Assembly: GCA_965214635.1 (NCBI GenBank)
Contig: OZ243964.1
Span: 124,001 to 188,000, forward strand
Source: Bin90 sp965214635
GTDB lineage: Bacteria; Chloroflexota; Dehalococcoidia; Lucifugimonadales; JADFKI01
DNA: 64,000 nt
Reading direction: 5' to 3'
The notes below the pieces were generated by a model. The model was not told the DNA's origin, searched no databases, and saw only the letters and a program-made list of their open reading frames with translations. The position numbers were made by a program, and so were the translations under genes. This document shows, one piece after another, positions 53,135 through 62,399 of this stretch (positions within the stretch are counted from its first letter, which is position 1; every line of letters starts with the position of its first letter).

Positions 53135-53914
53135 ATGGATCTGACTTTCGAGATAGGCAGCCGCAGTGCACCGAAGGGTCATGCGTTTGTGTACATGAGC
53201 AGCAATGCCGGCGGAGAGGTCTGGGCGAGCTACATCGTCATACTGCCCATAACCGTGGATATAGCGAAGTATCTGCCGCCGTTCCTGATGGGGCAGCTTG
53301 GTGACGCTCAAGTGCAAGATATGTCGGCGTTTGCGTTTCCCCCTGCGCCGGAGATGCTTGACGACAAAGATGCGATGATGGCGCTTGCAGAGGCGCGTGG
53401 GGACGATGTGCTGTTCGGTGGCAGTGTGAACACGGGCGACATTCCGGCGATGATGATGGTGGTCGCTGACGCCGTTAGGCAGTACTCCGAGCTTTACAAC
53501 GACAGCACAGGCAGTATAGAGGCAGGAGACCCCGACACAGCCGCTCTGACCGAATCCGAAGACGCAGGATTTGGCGTCAGTGAGGTGATGTACGGGCTGA
53601 TGAGCGACGGCGACCGACTGAACGAACTCACTACTCTTGTGGGCAAGCTTCGCTTCGCTGTGGATAACGGCGATGAGGCGCTCATCAAGGATGCGGAGAT
53701 GGACATAGCCCTGTTGTCGCAGCACTTTGGGTTCGACCACAAGACCGACCGCATCGTGAAGCATGTGAAGCGCAGCAGTGAGGATGGGCGCAGCCTGAGT
53801 ATGCTATACCTGCAGCGCTGCTACCACATAGTGCAGGAAGATTACCTTATGTTGGGCGAGGTGGAGCGGCAGATTGAAGACATCGAGGCACAAGACCCAC
53901 TCGCCGGCGTGTAG
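53135..53914 (+). CDS. Hypothetical protein (259 aa)
   Basis: An acidic, largely soluble protein. A mostly beta/alpha N-terminal part (MDLTFEIGSRSAPKGHAFVYMSS, WASYIVILPI) is followed by Met/Ala-rich helices (MMALAEARGDD, IPAMMMVVADAV) and a helical C-terminus with paired charged residues (LGEVERQIEDIEAQ). No signal peptide, transmembrane helix or metal motif is seen. The coding potential is convincing from length and codon use. I do not recognise the family. Neighbours (pyrD, PAC2) give no functional hint. Confidence 0.75.
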   Translation: MDLTFEIGSRSAPKGHAFVYMSSNAGGEVWASYIVILPITVDIAKYLPPFLMGQLGDAQVQDMSAFAFPPAPEMLDDKDAMMALAEARGDDVLFGGSVNTGDIPAMMMVVADAVRQYSELYNDSTGSIEAGDPDTAALTESEDAGFGVSEVMYGLMSDGDRLNELTTLVGKLRFAVDNGDEALIKDAEMDIALLSQHFGFDHKTDRIVKHVKRSSEDGRSLSMLYLQRCYHIVQEDYLMLGEVERQIEDIEAQDPLAGV

Positions 53915-54070
53915 GGATCTTCTGTCTATTCTGTTAGGCGTAGGTGCGTACTCTCGCGGCGATGGTGGGGAGTGTGTGGCACGGCACGGCTGATGAGTGA
54001 GCCGACGATGGCTGCGGCGGGATGCGCAGAAGCTATGGGGGCAGGGGACAGAAGGGATAAACAGGGCGGA

Positions 54071-54964
54071 TTAGGTGTTGGGGGAGTCGCTTTCGTCGCC
54101 TTGCACTTGGCTCTTGAAGAAATCCTCAAGTTCCTGCACCAGCGTTTCGGGGTTGGGTATCTCTTCGGTGGCTGTGTGGGCATCGTCGTAGCGCCTTTCT
54201 AGGCGGCGCACATAGTTGCCCACATCGGGCTGCTTGGCGATGACCTTATTCACTTCCTCTTGGTAGGCGTTGGCGGCGAGGTAAAGTTCGCTGAGGTCAA
54301 CATCGATGTCAATTAGGCTTCGCAGGCGCGTCAGCAGGGCGTGGCTAACCTTGGGGTCGGGCGACGAGTTGACATAGTGCGGGCAGTGTCCCCAGATGCT
54401 GGCGTGCGATATGCCGACCTGCGTACAAGCGTCCATGAACGCCGTGTGAATGCCTGTAGGCCCTTGATAGCCTGAGTTCTTGATTCCAAGGAACTCTGCC
54501 TTGTGTGTCAGTTCCACCGAACTTGCGCGCCCGGTTACGCGGGGTTCGCGGGTGTGCGGCACTGCGTCCAGCAGCGCGCCAAGCGACACTATCAGCCCGA
54601 CCTCATGGCGCAGCGCGATGGTGGTCAGGATGTGCGAGTATGCGCGCCACCTCAAGTTAGGCTCGGTGCCGATGAACAGTAACAACCCTCTCGTCTCGTC
54701 CTGCGGGGCGTAGTAGTACAGGTCATTTTGCGGCCAGCGGATGATGCGCTCGCCGCGACGGTTGACCCGCGAGTGAGGTCGCACATGTGTGAAGTCGTAG
54801 AATTCCTCCGGGTCAATCTCGGCGAACTTGCGAGCGGGGAGTTTTCGTGCCAAAAAGCGCATCGCGCGTGTGGCGGATTCAGCGGCGTCTGGCCAGCCTG
54901 CAAATGCAACCAACATAGTAGGCAGCTTCACTTGCGGCGTATCGTGCTCTATCAAGCCCTCCAT
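54071..54964 (-). CDS. PAC2-family protein
   Basis: 297 residues. LPTMLVAFAGWPDAAESATRAMRFLARK near residue 14, DPEEFYDFTHVRPHSRVNRRGERIIRWPQND near 48 and VGLIVSLGALLDAVPHTREPRVTGRASS near 117 are the PAC2 (proteasome assembly chaperone 2-like) blocks, followed by PTGIHTAFMDACTQVGI. The acidic C-terminal tail (residues 255-297) is variable. PAC2 proteins are found with proteasome-like systems in some bacteria, but no proteasome gene is here. The ATG at 54964 is chosen over an upstream start because of AGGGG and the conserved N-terminus. Confidence 0.85.
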   Translation of the reverse strand: MEGLIEHDTPQVKLPTMLVAFAGWPDAAESATRAMRFLARKLPARKFAEIDPEEFYDFTHVRPHSRVNRRGERIIRWPQNDLYYYAPQDETRGLLLFIGTEPNLRWRAYSHILTTIALRHEVGLIVSLGALLDAVPHTREPRVTGRASSVELTHKAEFLGIKNSGYQGPTGIHTAFMDACTQVGISHASIWGHCPHYVNSSPDPKVSHALLTRLRSLIDIDVDLSELYLAANAYQEEVNKVIAKQPDVGNYVRRLERRYDDAHTATEEIPNPETLVQELEDFFKSQVQGDESDSPNT

Positions 54965-55121
54965 CGTGTTACCCCTATCCGCTAACTCGGCTCTTTTCGA
55001 ATCTAACCCCGATATGCCGGCGTCGTTGCGTCTGCCTAGAACTGTTCCATAAACGCAATATAAGTGTAGCATCAATCGGGGTTATTGCCAAATTAGCCTT
55101 GGCTGGGGGTAGCGTTTCCGT

Positions 55122-55778
55122 TCAGGTGATATTAGGACAGAAACCCCTCGGCGTTGCAGCGGTATAAGCAGGGTTACCATGGATAATCGTCCGGGTTTTG
55201 ATGTTATCGTTCTGATTAAGTAGTGTCGTATAGTACGGTTCGCTTTCATTCCACAGTTGCGCGAACCACTGACGGAATTTGTCGATGTCGTCGCGGTCAG
55301 TCACGGCGTAGTTTAACTCGAGGTTTTTATTGAAACCACTCCATGTGAGGTTGGTCGAGCCGATGATGGCAGTGCCCGGAGCAGACTTAAGTCCTGTGTA
55401 TCCGATGAACACTTTGGCGTGCAGGGTGCTCTTCTGATATTCACGCACAGCAATTCTGCCGTCAGCAATCAGTTTTATCAAACAGCCGAAAGACTCACTG
55501 GTGCTGTAATCGGTGCTGCCAAACAGAATGCGGCGAAAGAGGTGGCTGTAACCAGAGTCGATCTCCCGACGAGTATCTCTCTTGGTGTTATTAAACAGAA
55601 TGCGAACCTGTCCGGGGCGATTCCCCAGCAGGTCTGCGACCTCTTTAAATCCAGACAGATGGAAATAGCCCACGGCAATGTCCACGCTATGGGGGCGACC
55701 GTTGGCTTCTAAGAGAACGGAGCGCAGATAATCTTTGAACTTCGGGTCGCGGTGGGTGTGCAGAACAGTCATGACCAT
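55122..55778 (-). CDS. Phospholipase-D-like domain protein, single HKD domain
   Basis: 218 residues. VDIAVGYFHLSGFKEVADLL near residue 32, TLHAKVFIG near 119 (His-X-Lys of the HKD motif, with the usual Asp position not occupied by Asp), and IIGSTNLTWSGFNKNLELN near 140 are typical of the N-terminal PLD-like domain found in front of DEAD/SNF2-type helicases and in some restriction or defence proteins. Here the chain stops about 50 residues after the domain without the helicase part. It is flanked by AT-rich DNA. It may be a stand-alone nuclease-like protein or a truncated larger gene. Confidence 0.75.
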   Translation of the reverse strand: MVMTVLHTHRDPKFKDYLRSVLLEANGRPHSVDIAVGYFHLSGFKEVADLLGNRPGQVRILFNNTKRDTRREIDSGYSHLFRRILFGSTDYSTSESFGCLIKLIADGRIAVREYQKSTLHAKVFIGYTGLKSAPGTAIIGSTNLTWSGFNKNLELNYAVTDRDDIDKFRQWFAQLWNESEPYYTTLLNQNDNIKTRTIIHGNPAYTAATPRGFCPNIT

Positions 55779-56004
55779 CTTCTTAATTTTTTCGATACTG
55801 GTGTTTGATCACAAGTATAGCCTATTAGAACATAAGTATCAATGAATAAATTGCGAATTTATGGGTTATTCTGAACAATTTTCAAAATTGCTCTATTGGC
55901 GATATGACTCTGGATGACTGACTGGATGAGCACTAGAGCCATATACGAGGGCACATCGGATGTATGCGCGTGAGAACTTCGGGGCGTAGCTGATGCGGCG
56001 GAGT

Positions 56005-57258
56005 TTAGATCACGCCGTTGTGGCGCAACGCTGCACGCTCGGCTGCGTCTATGCCAAGCTCGTCTCCGTACACTGCGTCATTGTGTTCGCCCAGCAGCGG
56101 CGGTCTGCGCTCGATGCGCCAAGGCGTTGCCTTGAAGTGATAGGGTGCGCCCGGGTATATGAACTTCTTGCCCAGCTCCGGATGAGCCACCGGCACCTGC
56201 ATGCCGCGCTCAACGAAGTGCCTGTCCTCCAGCGTATCCTCCGGCGGGTAGATGATGCCCCATTGGAAGCCCAAGTCCTGTGCCCGCGTGAAGATGTCGT
56301 AGGCGTTGTTTCGCATGCATAGCTCGCCGACGGCTTGCATCACTTCGCTCATCTGCTTGATGGCGTCCGGGTCGCCCTGCGCGAGCGCTTCGCGGCTTGG
56401 TGGACTCATGTACTGCGACAGGTCTCTCACTAGCCCGTGTTCGTCTAGCCACGCTAGCAGATGAAACCACTGCTCTTCGGTGCGTGCGGGGAAGCCGATG
56501 TTCACATAGCGTCCATCGCCGCAGAGCATCTGTACCGGCGATGTGGGTGTAACCGATGCGTGGCGTCCGGTTTGGCGCTGCACCGTTTGTTGCGCCACGA
56601 GCCAGTTGTATGCCCCGCCTTCGGTGGTTACATTCTGCGCTGCGTGCATGTTCACATCGATGAACTGCCCCTCGCCCGTGAATTGACGGTGTACCAGTGC
56701 CGTCAGTATGCCTATGGCGGCGAAGTGGCATACGGTGTGATACGCCTGATTGCCGCCTCCGCGCACCGGCGGGAAGTTGTGGTCATCGTAGCCGCAGCTC
56801 CACGCTGGCCCGCCGAACGCCAACGCCGTCAGATCGGTCATCGCATAGTCTCTGTACGGCGCGGATTGCCCGAACGGGGTGATTGCAGCAACGATAATGC
56901 CCGGCGACAGGCTTTCTAGCGCATTGTAGCCGATGCCAAGCGTGTCCAACCGCCCGGGCTTGCAACTATCCACGACCACATCGGCGTTTGCCGCAAGCCG
57001 CAGGAACAGCTCGCGCCCCGCTTGCGTGTCCACATCAAGCGTAATGCTGCGTTTGTTCACATTGTAGTACCAGAAGTACAGGCTGCGGTCTATGTGTGGC
57101 TCGTCGCGATAGTAGGGCGGATAGGTGCGTGTTTCGTCTCCGCTCGGCGGTTCTATCTTGGTTACGCTCGCGCCCATGTCGGCGAGCAGCTTGCCGCACC
57201 AGCCGCCTAGTTCGCCACCGATTTCCAAAATCCGCACATCGTCCAATGCCGACGCCAT
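56005..57258 (-). CDS. CaiB/BaiF (class III) CoA-transferase, variant without catalytic Asp
   Basis: 417 residues of the class III CoA-transferase family. DVRILEIGGELGGWCGKLLADMGASVTKIEPP at the N-terminus (nucleotide-fold entry, split over 7-38), NKRSITLDVDTQAGRE near 70, VVDSCKPGRLDTLGIGY near 97, TGEGQFIDVNM near 195 and LLGEHND near 390 are family blocks. At the position of the catalytic Asp of formyl-CoA transferase (before the GILTAL helix) the residue is Tyr (GGNQAYHTVCHFAAIG). It starts directly on the stop of the upstream gene (TAGATG). The CoA donor and acceptor are unknown. Confidence 0.87.
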   Translation of the reverse strand: MASALDDVRILEIGGELGGWCGKLLADMGASVTKIEPPSGDETRTYPPYYRDEPHIDRSLYFWYYNVNKRSITLDVDTQAGRELFLRLAANADVVVDSCKPGRLDTLGIGYNALESLSPGIIVAAITPFGQSAPYRDYAMTDLTALAFGGPAWSCGYDDHNFPPVRGGGNQAYHTVCHFAAIGILTALVHRQFTGEGQFIDVNMHAAQNVTTEGGAYNWLVAQQTVQRQTGRHASVTPTSPVQMLCGDGRYVNIGFPARTEEQWFHLLAWLDEHGLVRDLSQYMSPPSREALAQGDPDAIKQMSEVMQAVGELCMRNNAYDIFTRAQDLGFQWGIIYPPEDTLEDRHFVERGMQVPVAHPELGKKFIYPGAPYHFKATPWRIERRPPLLGEHNDAVYGDELGIDAAERAALRHNGVI

Positions 57259-58512
57259 CTATATGACCCCCTCAGCGTAGAGTTGCCGCTGTTCGTCCTT
57301 GTCCAACATCAGGATGTCGTTGTAGAAGAAATCGTTGTGCTGCCCGAGCAGGGGAGCGCCGCGATCGATGCTTGCCGGCGTCTTGCTGAGCTTCATGGGC
57401 ATGCCCTCCACGCGCACACGCCCCATTTCGCCGTGCTGCACTTCGGGGAAGGTGTTCCACGCCAGCGTGTTGGCGTCTTTGTCCATGCGGTCTTCGGGAT
57501 GCTGCACGGCAGCGGCAGGAACACCCTTTGCTTGCAGGGCGGTCATCGCATCCTGCGGCGTGCGTTGGCATGTCCACGCCTCGATAGCGGTGTCTAATTC
57601 GTCTTGATGTCGCATTCGTCCGTCTGCGGCGTGAAGTCTTTCATCTGCAAGCAGGTCATGCCTGCCGATGACCTCGCATATGGCGTGCCAGTCAGCGTCG
57701 TTGCGCGCGGCTATCGCCACCCATTGGTCGCTGCCGAGGCTGCGATAGATGCCATGCGGCGCCATAGGGAGGTAGGGACTGCGGTTGCTGTTGACGCCTT
57801 CCTTGCGCCGAAGCGGACGCTTGTTCACCGTGTAGTCTAGAAGCGCCGGCCCATTCAAGGTCAACGCTGCGTCGGTGCAGGACAGGTCCACATACTGCCC
57901 TTCGCCTGTCTTGTTGCGGTGATACAGCGCTGTCAGGATGGCAATCGCCATGAAGTAGCCGCCGGTGTGGTCCATATGCGAAAAACCCCAGCCGGCGGGC
58001 GGCATGTCCGGCAGCGCTGATTGGAAGGTCAGCCCAGAAACCGCTTGCACCACAGGGCCCCAAGTCTTGAAGTGGCGGTAAGGTCCGCTATGCCCGAACC
58101 CGCAGTTGGACACATAGATGATGTCCGGCTTAATCCGCACCATCTCTTCATACGGGAAGCCCCATCGCTCCATCACACCGGCGCTGAAGTTCTCCGTAAC
58201 CACATCGCTGATGGCGATGATTTCGCGCAGGATTTCCTTGCCGCGCTCGCTCTTGGCGTTCAGCGTGATGCCAAGTTTCTCGATGTTGTGGTTGTTGAAC
58301 ATCCCGCCGAGGTTGGTGCCGCGCCGTTCGTCTTTGTAGGGGCCGTTGCCGCGGAAGATGTCCCATCCGCCTTGCGAGAGCCTGTCCTCTATGCGGATGA
58401 CCTGTGCCCCGAATGCGGCGAAGAAGCGCGTGGCGCCAGCGCCCGCTAGCTGCCCGGAAAAGTCGCAGATTCGTATGGGCGCCAATGCTCCCCGCCGCTT
58501 ATCTGATGGCAT
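57259..58512 (-). CDS. CaiB/BaiF (class III) CoA-transferase
   Basis: 417 residues of the same family as its neighbours. DFSGQLAGAGATRFFAAFGAQVIRIEDRLS near the start, NIEKLGITLNAKSERGKEIL near 75, VTENFSAGVMERWGFPYEEM near 100 and TGEGQYVDLSCTDAALT near 200 are canonical. The catalytic Asp equivalent to Asp169 of formyl-CoA transferase is present in GFSHMDHTGGYFMAIA. The ATG at 58512 is preferred over a TTG two codons upstream from GGAG spacing. It is immediately upstream of the Tyr-variant gene, so the two are probably translationally coupled and may work as a heteromer or on alternative substrates. Confidence 0.92.
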   Translation of the reverse strand: MPSDKRRGALAPIRICDFSGQLAGAGATRFFAAFGAQVIRIEDRLSQGGWDIFRGNGPYKDERRGTNLGGMFNNHNIEKLGITLNAKSERGKEILREIIAISDVVTENFSAGVMERWGFPYEEMVRIKPDIIYVSNCGFGHSGPYRHFKTWGPVVQAVSGLTFQSALPDMPPAGWGFSHMDHTGGYFMAIAILTALYHRNKTGEGQYVDLSCTDAALTLNGPALLDYTVNKRPLRRKEGVNSNRSPYLPMAPHGIYRSLGSDQWVAIAARNDADWHAICEVIGRHDLLADERLHAADGRMRHQDELDTAIEAWTCQRTPQDAMTALQAKGVPAAAVQHPEDRMDKDANTLAWNTFPEVQHGEMGRVRVEGMPMKLSKTPASIDRGAPLLGQHNDFFYNDILMLDKDEQRQLYAEGVI

Positions 58513-58693
58513 TTGCAATCTCCAAAGCCTTGTCCCGTTCTCTTGCTTATCCGACTAGCCCATTTCGCCATTCGTCCGTCATATGCGCACTGTACTACCG
58601 AGCGACGGATTATCCTTGCCGCCGCTGATTATAGCGTCAATCTGTTGCGGTTGCACATCTTTCGGTCTGCGACGCCGTGCTATGTAGCGGCGC

Positions 58694-59782
58694 TTACAGG
58701 TGGTCAAGAATGGCGGCGGTATGTTCTCCAAGCGTAGGTGCGCTCCCCCGAACACTGCCCTCGGTTTCGCTCATGTGCACCTGTACGCCGACCTGACGCA
58801 TCCGTCCGAACATAGGGTCGTCCACCGTAGCCACTGCGCCCATAGCCGCCGATTGCGCATCAGAAAGCCACTCGTCTATGGTGCGGCACATCGTGCAGGG
58901 AACGCCCGCATCGTCCATAATCTGTTCCCATTCCAACGCAGGGCGTGTCTTCCAAATGGCGGTTATCGTGTCTATCCACAGGCGGCGGTCTTCCGGGTGC
59001 GCCAGCAGGCTTTCGGTGTCTAGCAGCGGCTCTGCCCATTCGGGATGTCCAAACGCCCGCACCATCGGTTCTAGGGCGCGCCGGTAGCCGGCGTTGATGT
59101 TAAGCCAGCGCCCGTCAGCGCATTCGTAGAAGCGCGCGATGGCGGGGTGGCTCGGTGGTGAGGGCACAGGCGGATCCCCGGGCAGGTGCACGAGGTGCGA
59201 TCCCATTGCGCCGAACATGGCGTCGTAGAGCGGCAGGGTAATGCGCTGTCCCGTTCCGCTCACCTCGCGATGGAGTAGGGCAGCAACGATGGCAGGAGCG
59301 GCGGTGAGCGCCCCGAATATGCTTGCGTGTGGCACAGCGATGAAGGACGGAGCACCTGTCCCGCGGTCGGCATATACACCCGTGGATGCGGCTACAAGCG
59401 GTTCGAGCGGAGGCAGACCCGCATCTAGATGCCCTTCCCCGAACGCGGGCAGGCTCACGACTACCAACTTCGGGTTCACATCTGCCAGCCTGTCGATCGA
59501 TGCGCCATAGACTGCGTCTTCGCCGCCGCATATCAGCACATCCGCAGACGCCGCCAGCCGCTTCACCACGCGTTCATATTCACCGGACGCCGCATCCACC
59601 ACGACAGACCTTTTGCCACGATTCCATACCGCAAACGGCGCACTTCCACGCAGCCTATCGCCCTCCGGCGGCTCTAGCTTGACGACTTCTGCTCCTTGGT
59701 CGGCTAGCAGCATTCCCAATACCTGCACCGCCACATATCCGCCATGCTCCAACACGCGAAACCCGTTAAGCGCACCCGTCAA
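58694..59782 (-). CDS. CaiB/BaiF (class III) CoA-transferase, short divergent variant
   Basis: 362 residues, shorter than the other two. FRVLEHGGYVAVQVLGMLLADQGAEVVKLEPPEGD (split over 8-42) and RLAASADVLICGG near 70 are recognisable, as is GTGQRITLPLYDAMFG near 186, but the stretch aligning with the catalytic Asp reads VPHASIFGALTAAPAIV, with Ser. It starts at TTG 59782 with AAGGA about 10 nt upstream. It lies 181 bp upstream of the coupled pair on the same strand. It is either a CoA-binding paralogue with another activity or an inactive subunit. Confidence 0.85.
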   Translation of the reverse strand: MTGALNGFRVLEHGGYVAVQVLGMLLADQGAEVVKLEPPEGDRLRGSAPFAVWNRGKRSVVVDAASGEYERVVKRLAASADVLICGGEDAVYGASIDRLADVNPKLVVVSLPAFGEGHLDAGLPPLEPLVAASTGVYADRGTGAPSFIAVPHASIFGALTAAPAIVAALLHREVSGTGQRITLPLYDAMFGAMGSHLVHLPGDPPVPSPPSHPAIARFYECADGRWLNINAGYRRALEPMVRAFGHPEWAEPLLDTESLLAHPEDRRLWIDTITAIWKTRPALEWEQIMDDAGVPCTMCRTIDEWLSDAQSAAMGAVATVDDPMFGRMRQVGVQVHMSETEGSVRGSAPTLGEHTAAILDHL

Positions 59783-59868
59783 TGTTTTTCATCCTTGTCT
59801 TTTAGTAGTTGGTCAGTACATCAAGGCAATTGTGTTGCACAGTAATTCCCAGCGATGGCAGGACTATG

Positions 59869-61518
59869 CTACAGGACATCGCCTTGAGCACCGAGCATCA
59901 TCTCGCGCACGAGCGGCACAGGCGGTGCACCAAACGACAGGAAGGCGTCGTGAAAGCGCTTCAGGGTGTATGCGTCGCCCTGCGCTTGGCGATAGTCGTT
60001 GCGCAGCTTCAGTATCATAAGCTTGCCCAGCGTGTAGTTTAGATACATCGGGTCGAAAGTGCCGCGCATCGCCTCTTTGCGCGCGGGCAGCTCTTCCATG
60101 TAGGCGTTGTCCATGAAGAATTGGGTGGCTTCATCCGGCGTCATCCCTTGCGTGTGCATCCGAATGGCGCAGATGTAGCGACAGTTTCGTAGCAGCGCTT
60201 CCATCAGCTGACCCAGCGCAATGCGCGGGTCGTCGCCGCCGTAGCCCGTCTCGAGCATCATCTGCTCGGTGTAGTGCGCCCATCCCTCCCAGAACGAGTA
60301 CGCCCCAAATACGCGGCTTATCATGGAGCTGGAGTTGCGCGTGTGCAGGTAATGAACATAGTGGCCGGGGTATGCTTCGTGAATTGACACGGCTTTCAGC
60401 GTGGCGTAGTTGAATGCCGTCAGCCACTGCTCTTTTTCGGCGTCGCTCCAATGGGTTTCGACCGGCGTTACATAGTAGTAAGTTTCGGTGGCATGCTGCT
60501 CATATGGGCCGGGGAAATCCAGCGCCGCAAACGCCCAGCGCATAAACGCCGGCGTCTCGACCGTGTGGCAGCGCACCTCCGACGGTACGCTGACGATGTT
60601 TTCATCTATGAGATACTGTCGGATGTCCTCGAGCATATCGCGTGTCTCATCGAGGAGCGACTCTGCGGTAGGATGGTCAGCGGCAACGGAGGCTATCACC
60701 TCTGCCGCGGAGCGATTAGAGTCGATCTGTGCCGCTGTGCGCTTGAACGCCGTCAAGTTGCGCCGCAAGTCTGCCTCGCCTACATCCAGCAGCCGATAGA
60801 GTGGCAAGTCCACCATTTCGCCGTATCGTAGCAGCGCTGAAAACTTGGCGCTCCCAATGGCGAAGCTCGCGTCGGCATATGGGCGCAGCGCTTCCAGCAG
60901 TTCCACGAAACTGCGCACGGCGGCAGATGCAGACGCACACGCCGCATCGAACCGCGCACGCAATTTCTCGTCTTGCACATCGCGAGCCGCCGCTGTCAAG
61001 TCCGTATCGTAGAACGCCGCGATCCCCTCGTAGGCTTCGATGCTCGCTTCTAGCACGGGCGATGCAAGCCTGCCGTTTAAGACGGTCTTAAGCTCGTCGA
61101 TGTATTTGGGGACGCTGCTCAACGCCTGCGCGAGGGATTCGACACGCTGTTCCAGCGGCGCATAGTTGCGGCTGATGTAGCCGCTCAGTTCGATGTTCCA
61201 GAGCATTTCCATCGGGTTCTTTGCATACCATTGCAGCTCGGCGATTTCAAGCCGTTCCTTGTGCAGCGCATTTTTCAGTATGCGGCTGTCGTAGTAGTTG
61301 CGTACGCTCAATGCGGAGTCGTCAATGCGTTCTAGTGCCTCAATCCCGCGCTCAATTTCTCGTAGGCGTATCGAGTACGCCGTTCTAGACACGCTTGGCA
61401 GCCGCCCATCGTACTCGTGCAACCCCAGTCCCGCCGCCATGCTCGGATAGTGTTCCCATGTGGCGTGCAGTATCTGCTCTGCGGCGTCCTCAAATAGGCG
61501 GTTCGCTCTATTCGTCAT
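59869..61518 (-). CDS. DUF885 metallopeptidase-like protein
   Basis: 549 residues matching the DUF885 family, a zinc-peptidase-like fold. The diagnostic motif HEAYPGHYVHYLH is at 380-392, followed by FWEGWAHYTEQMMLETG near 411, carrying the third presumed ligand Glu. The first 300 residues form the helical domain with ESLAQALSSVPKYIDELKTVL near 128. No signal peptide is visible, which suggests a cytoplasmic enzyme. The family is annotated by homology; substrates are largely undefined. It begins at ATG 61518, 86 bp before the end of the next family in the window. Confidence 0.88.
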   Translation of the reverse strand: MTNRANRLFEDAAEQILHATWEHYPSMAAGLGLHEYDGRLPSVSRTAYSIRLREIERGIEALERIDDSALSVRNYYDSRILKNALHKERLEIAELQWYAKNPMEMLWNIELSGYISRNYAPLEQRVESLAQALSSVPKYIDELKTVLNGRLASPVLEASIEAYEGIAAFYDTDLTAAARDVQDEKLRARFDAACASASAAVRSFVELLEALRPYADASFAIGSAKFSALLRYGEMVDLPLYRLLDVGEADLRRNLTAFKRTAAQIDSNRSAAEVIASVAADHPTAESLLDETRDMLEDIRQYLIDENIVSVPSEVRCHTVETPAFMRWAFAALDFPGPYEQHATETYYYVTPVETHWSDAEKEQWLTAFNYATLKAVSIHEAYPGHYVHYLHTRNSSSMISRVFGAYSFWEGWAHYTEQMMLETGYGGDDPRIALGQLMEALLRNCRYICAIRMHTQGMTPDEATQFFMDNAYMEELPARKEAMRGTFDPMYLNYTLGKLMILKLRNDYRQAQGDAYTLKRFHDAFLSFGAPPVPLVREMMLGAQGDVL

Positions 61519-61646
61519 ATGCCAGCCCTCGCACTTGCCCTCAGCCCATCAGGTTCAGCACATTCTACTACCACGCGGCGCATATGCGCTAATCCCGTTC
61601 TCCGTTCCCCAGCGTCATCTGCCCGGTTCACTTTCCGTGCCGCGCA

Positions 61647-62117
61647 CTATTTCAGCGGCAGCATGCCGTCCGCATGGAAAACATCGCCTTCCGGCGTACG
61701 CTCCACGAACTGGATGCCGTCTTTCTCTGCATACCGTGCACAAAAGTCGCTGAACGCCTGAACCCGTTCCGGCTGAAACGGCGCGGGGTTTTCCTCATCG
61801 TCCAGCCACGGGTTGGGGAAGTAGAAGCGCAGCAGTGTCCCGCCATCTGCATCAGACAGCCGCAGGTAGTAGAGCTTGGGCATCGCCTCGTGGCCGTGGT
61901 CGGAGTTCACGACGAACTGAGCGTCATCCACAGCCTGCAAGTCTAGGTGGATGTGCCAGTCCTGCGACTCGATGGTCGCCCACCTGCCGTCGAACTCTAT
62001 CGGGCGCATGTTGCGCGCATGCAGCTCGCCCACAGCGCCGTTTGAGTCGATGACCAGCAGCATGTCTTTCACATCCAACAGTTCGCCTATCAGCTTCCTA
62101 GCAAGTTCGTTATCCAT
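61647..62117 (-). CDS. Small soluble hypothetical protein (156 aa)
   Basis: A compact alpha/beta protein: an N-terminal helix (DNELARKLIGELLDVKDML), then strands IESQDWHIHLDLQAVDDAQFV near 49-68 and KLYYLRLSDADGGTLLRFYF near 82-100, and a C-terminal acidic helix (RVQAFSDFCARYAEKDG). The WHIHLDL...FV stretch resembles a repeat of the HemS/ChuX haem-utilisation fold, but the full fold length is not reached, so this is only a hint. The ATG at 62117 has GAAGAGA upstream. Confidence 0.65.
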   Translation of the reverse strand: MDNELARKLIGELLDVKDMLLVIDSNGAVGELHARNMRPIEFDGRWATIESQDWHIHLDLQAVDDAQFVVNSDHGHEAMPKLYYLRLSDADGGTLLRFYFPNPWLDDEENPAPFQPERVQAFSDFCARYAEKDGIQFVERTPEGDVFHADGMLPLK

Positions 62118-62399
62118 CGTATCTCTTCTCTCAATTCCCCCATCTTAAAGATTTCCCATATTCCCTCTAGTAAGGTGCAAGGACTTCAATGGGTAAAAGG
62201 ACTTGTGCGATTTTCTCGACGGCTATCCTAACATTGACGCCCTCAATCGCAAAATGATAGCATCCCATCGTTTGGACACGCAGGCAATCCCCGACGAAAA
62301 TCCGCAGCACCAAGTACGCCTGCGATGAATTGGCACACCGGCCGGATTGCTAGGTTGCTAGGCTGATCGACTACTCTACTTGATTCAAGGTATCGCATA

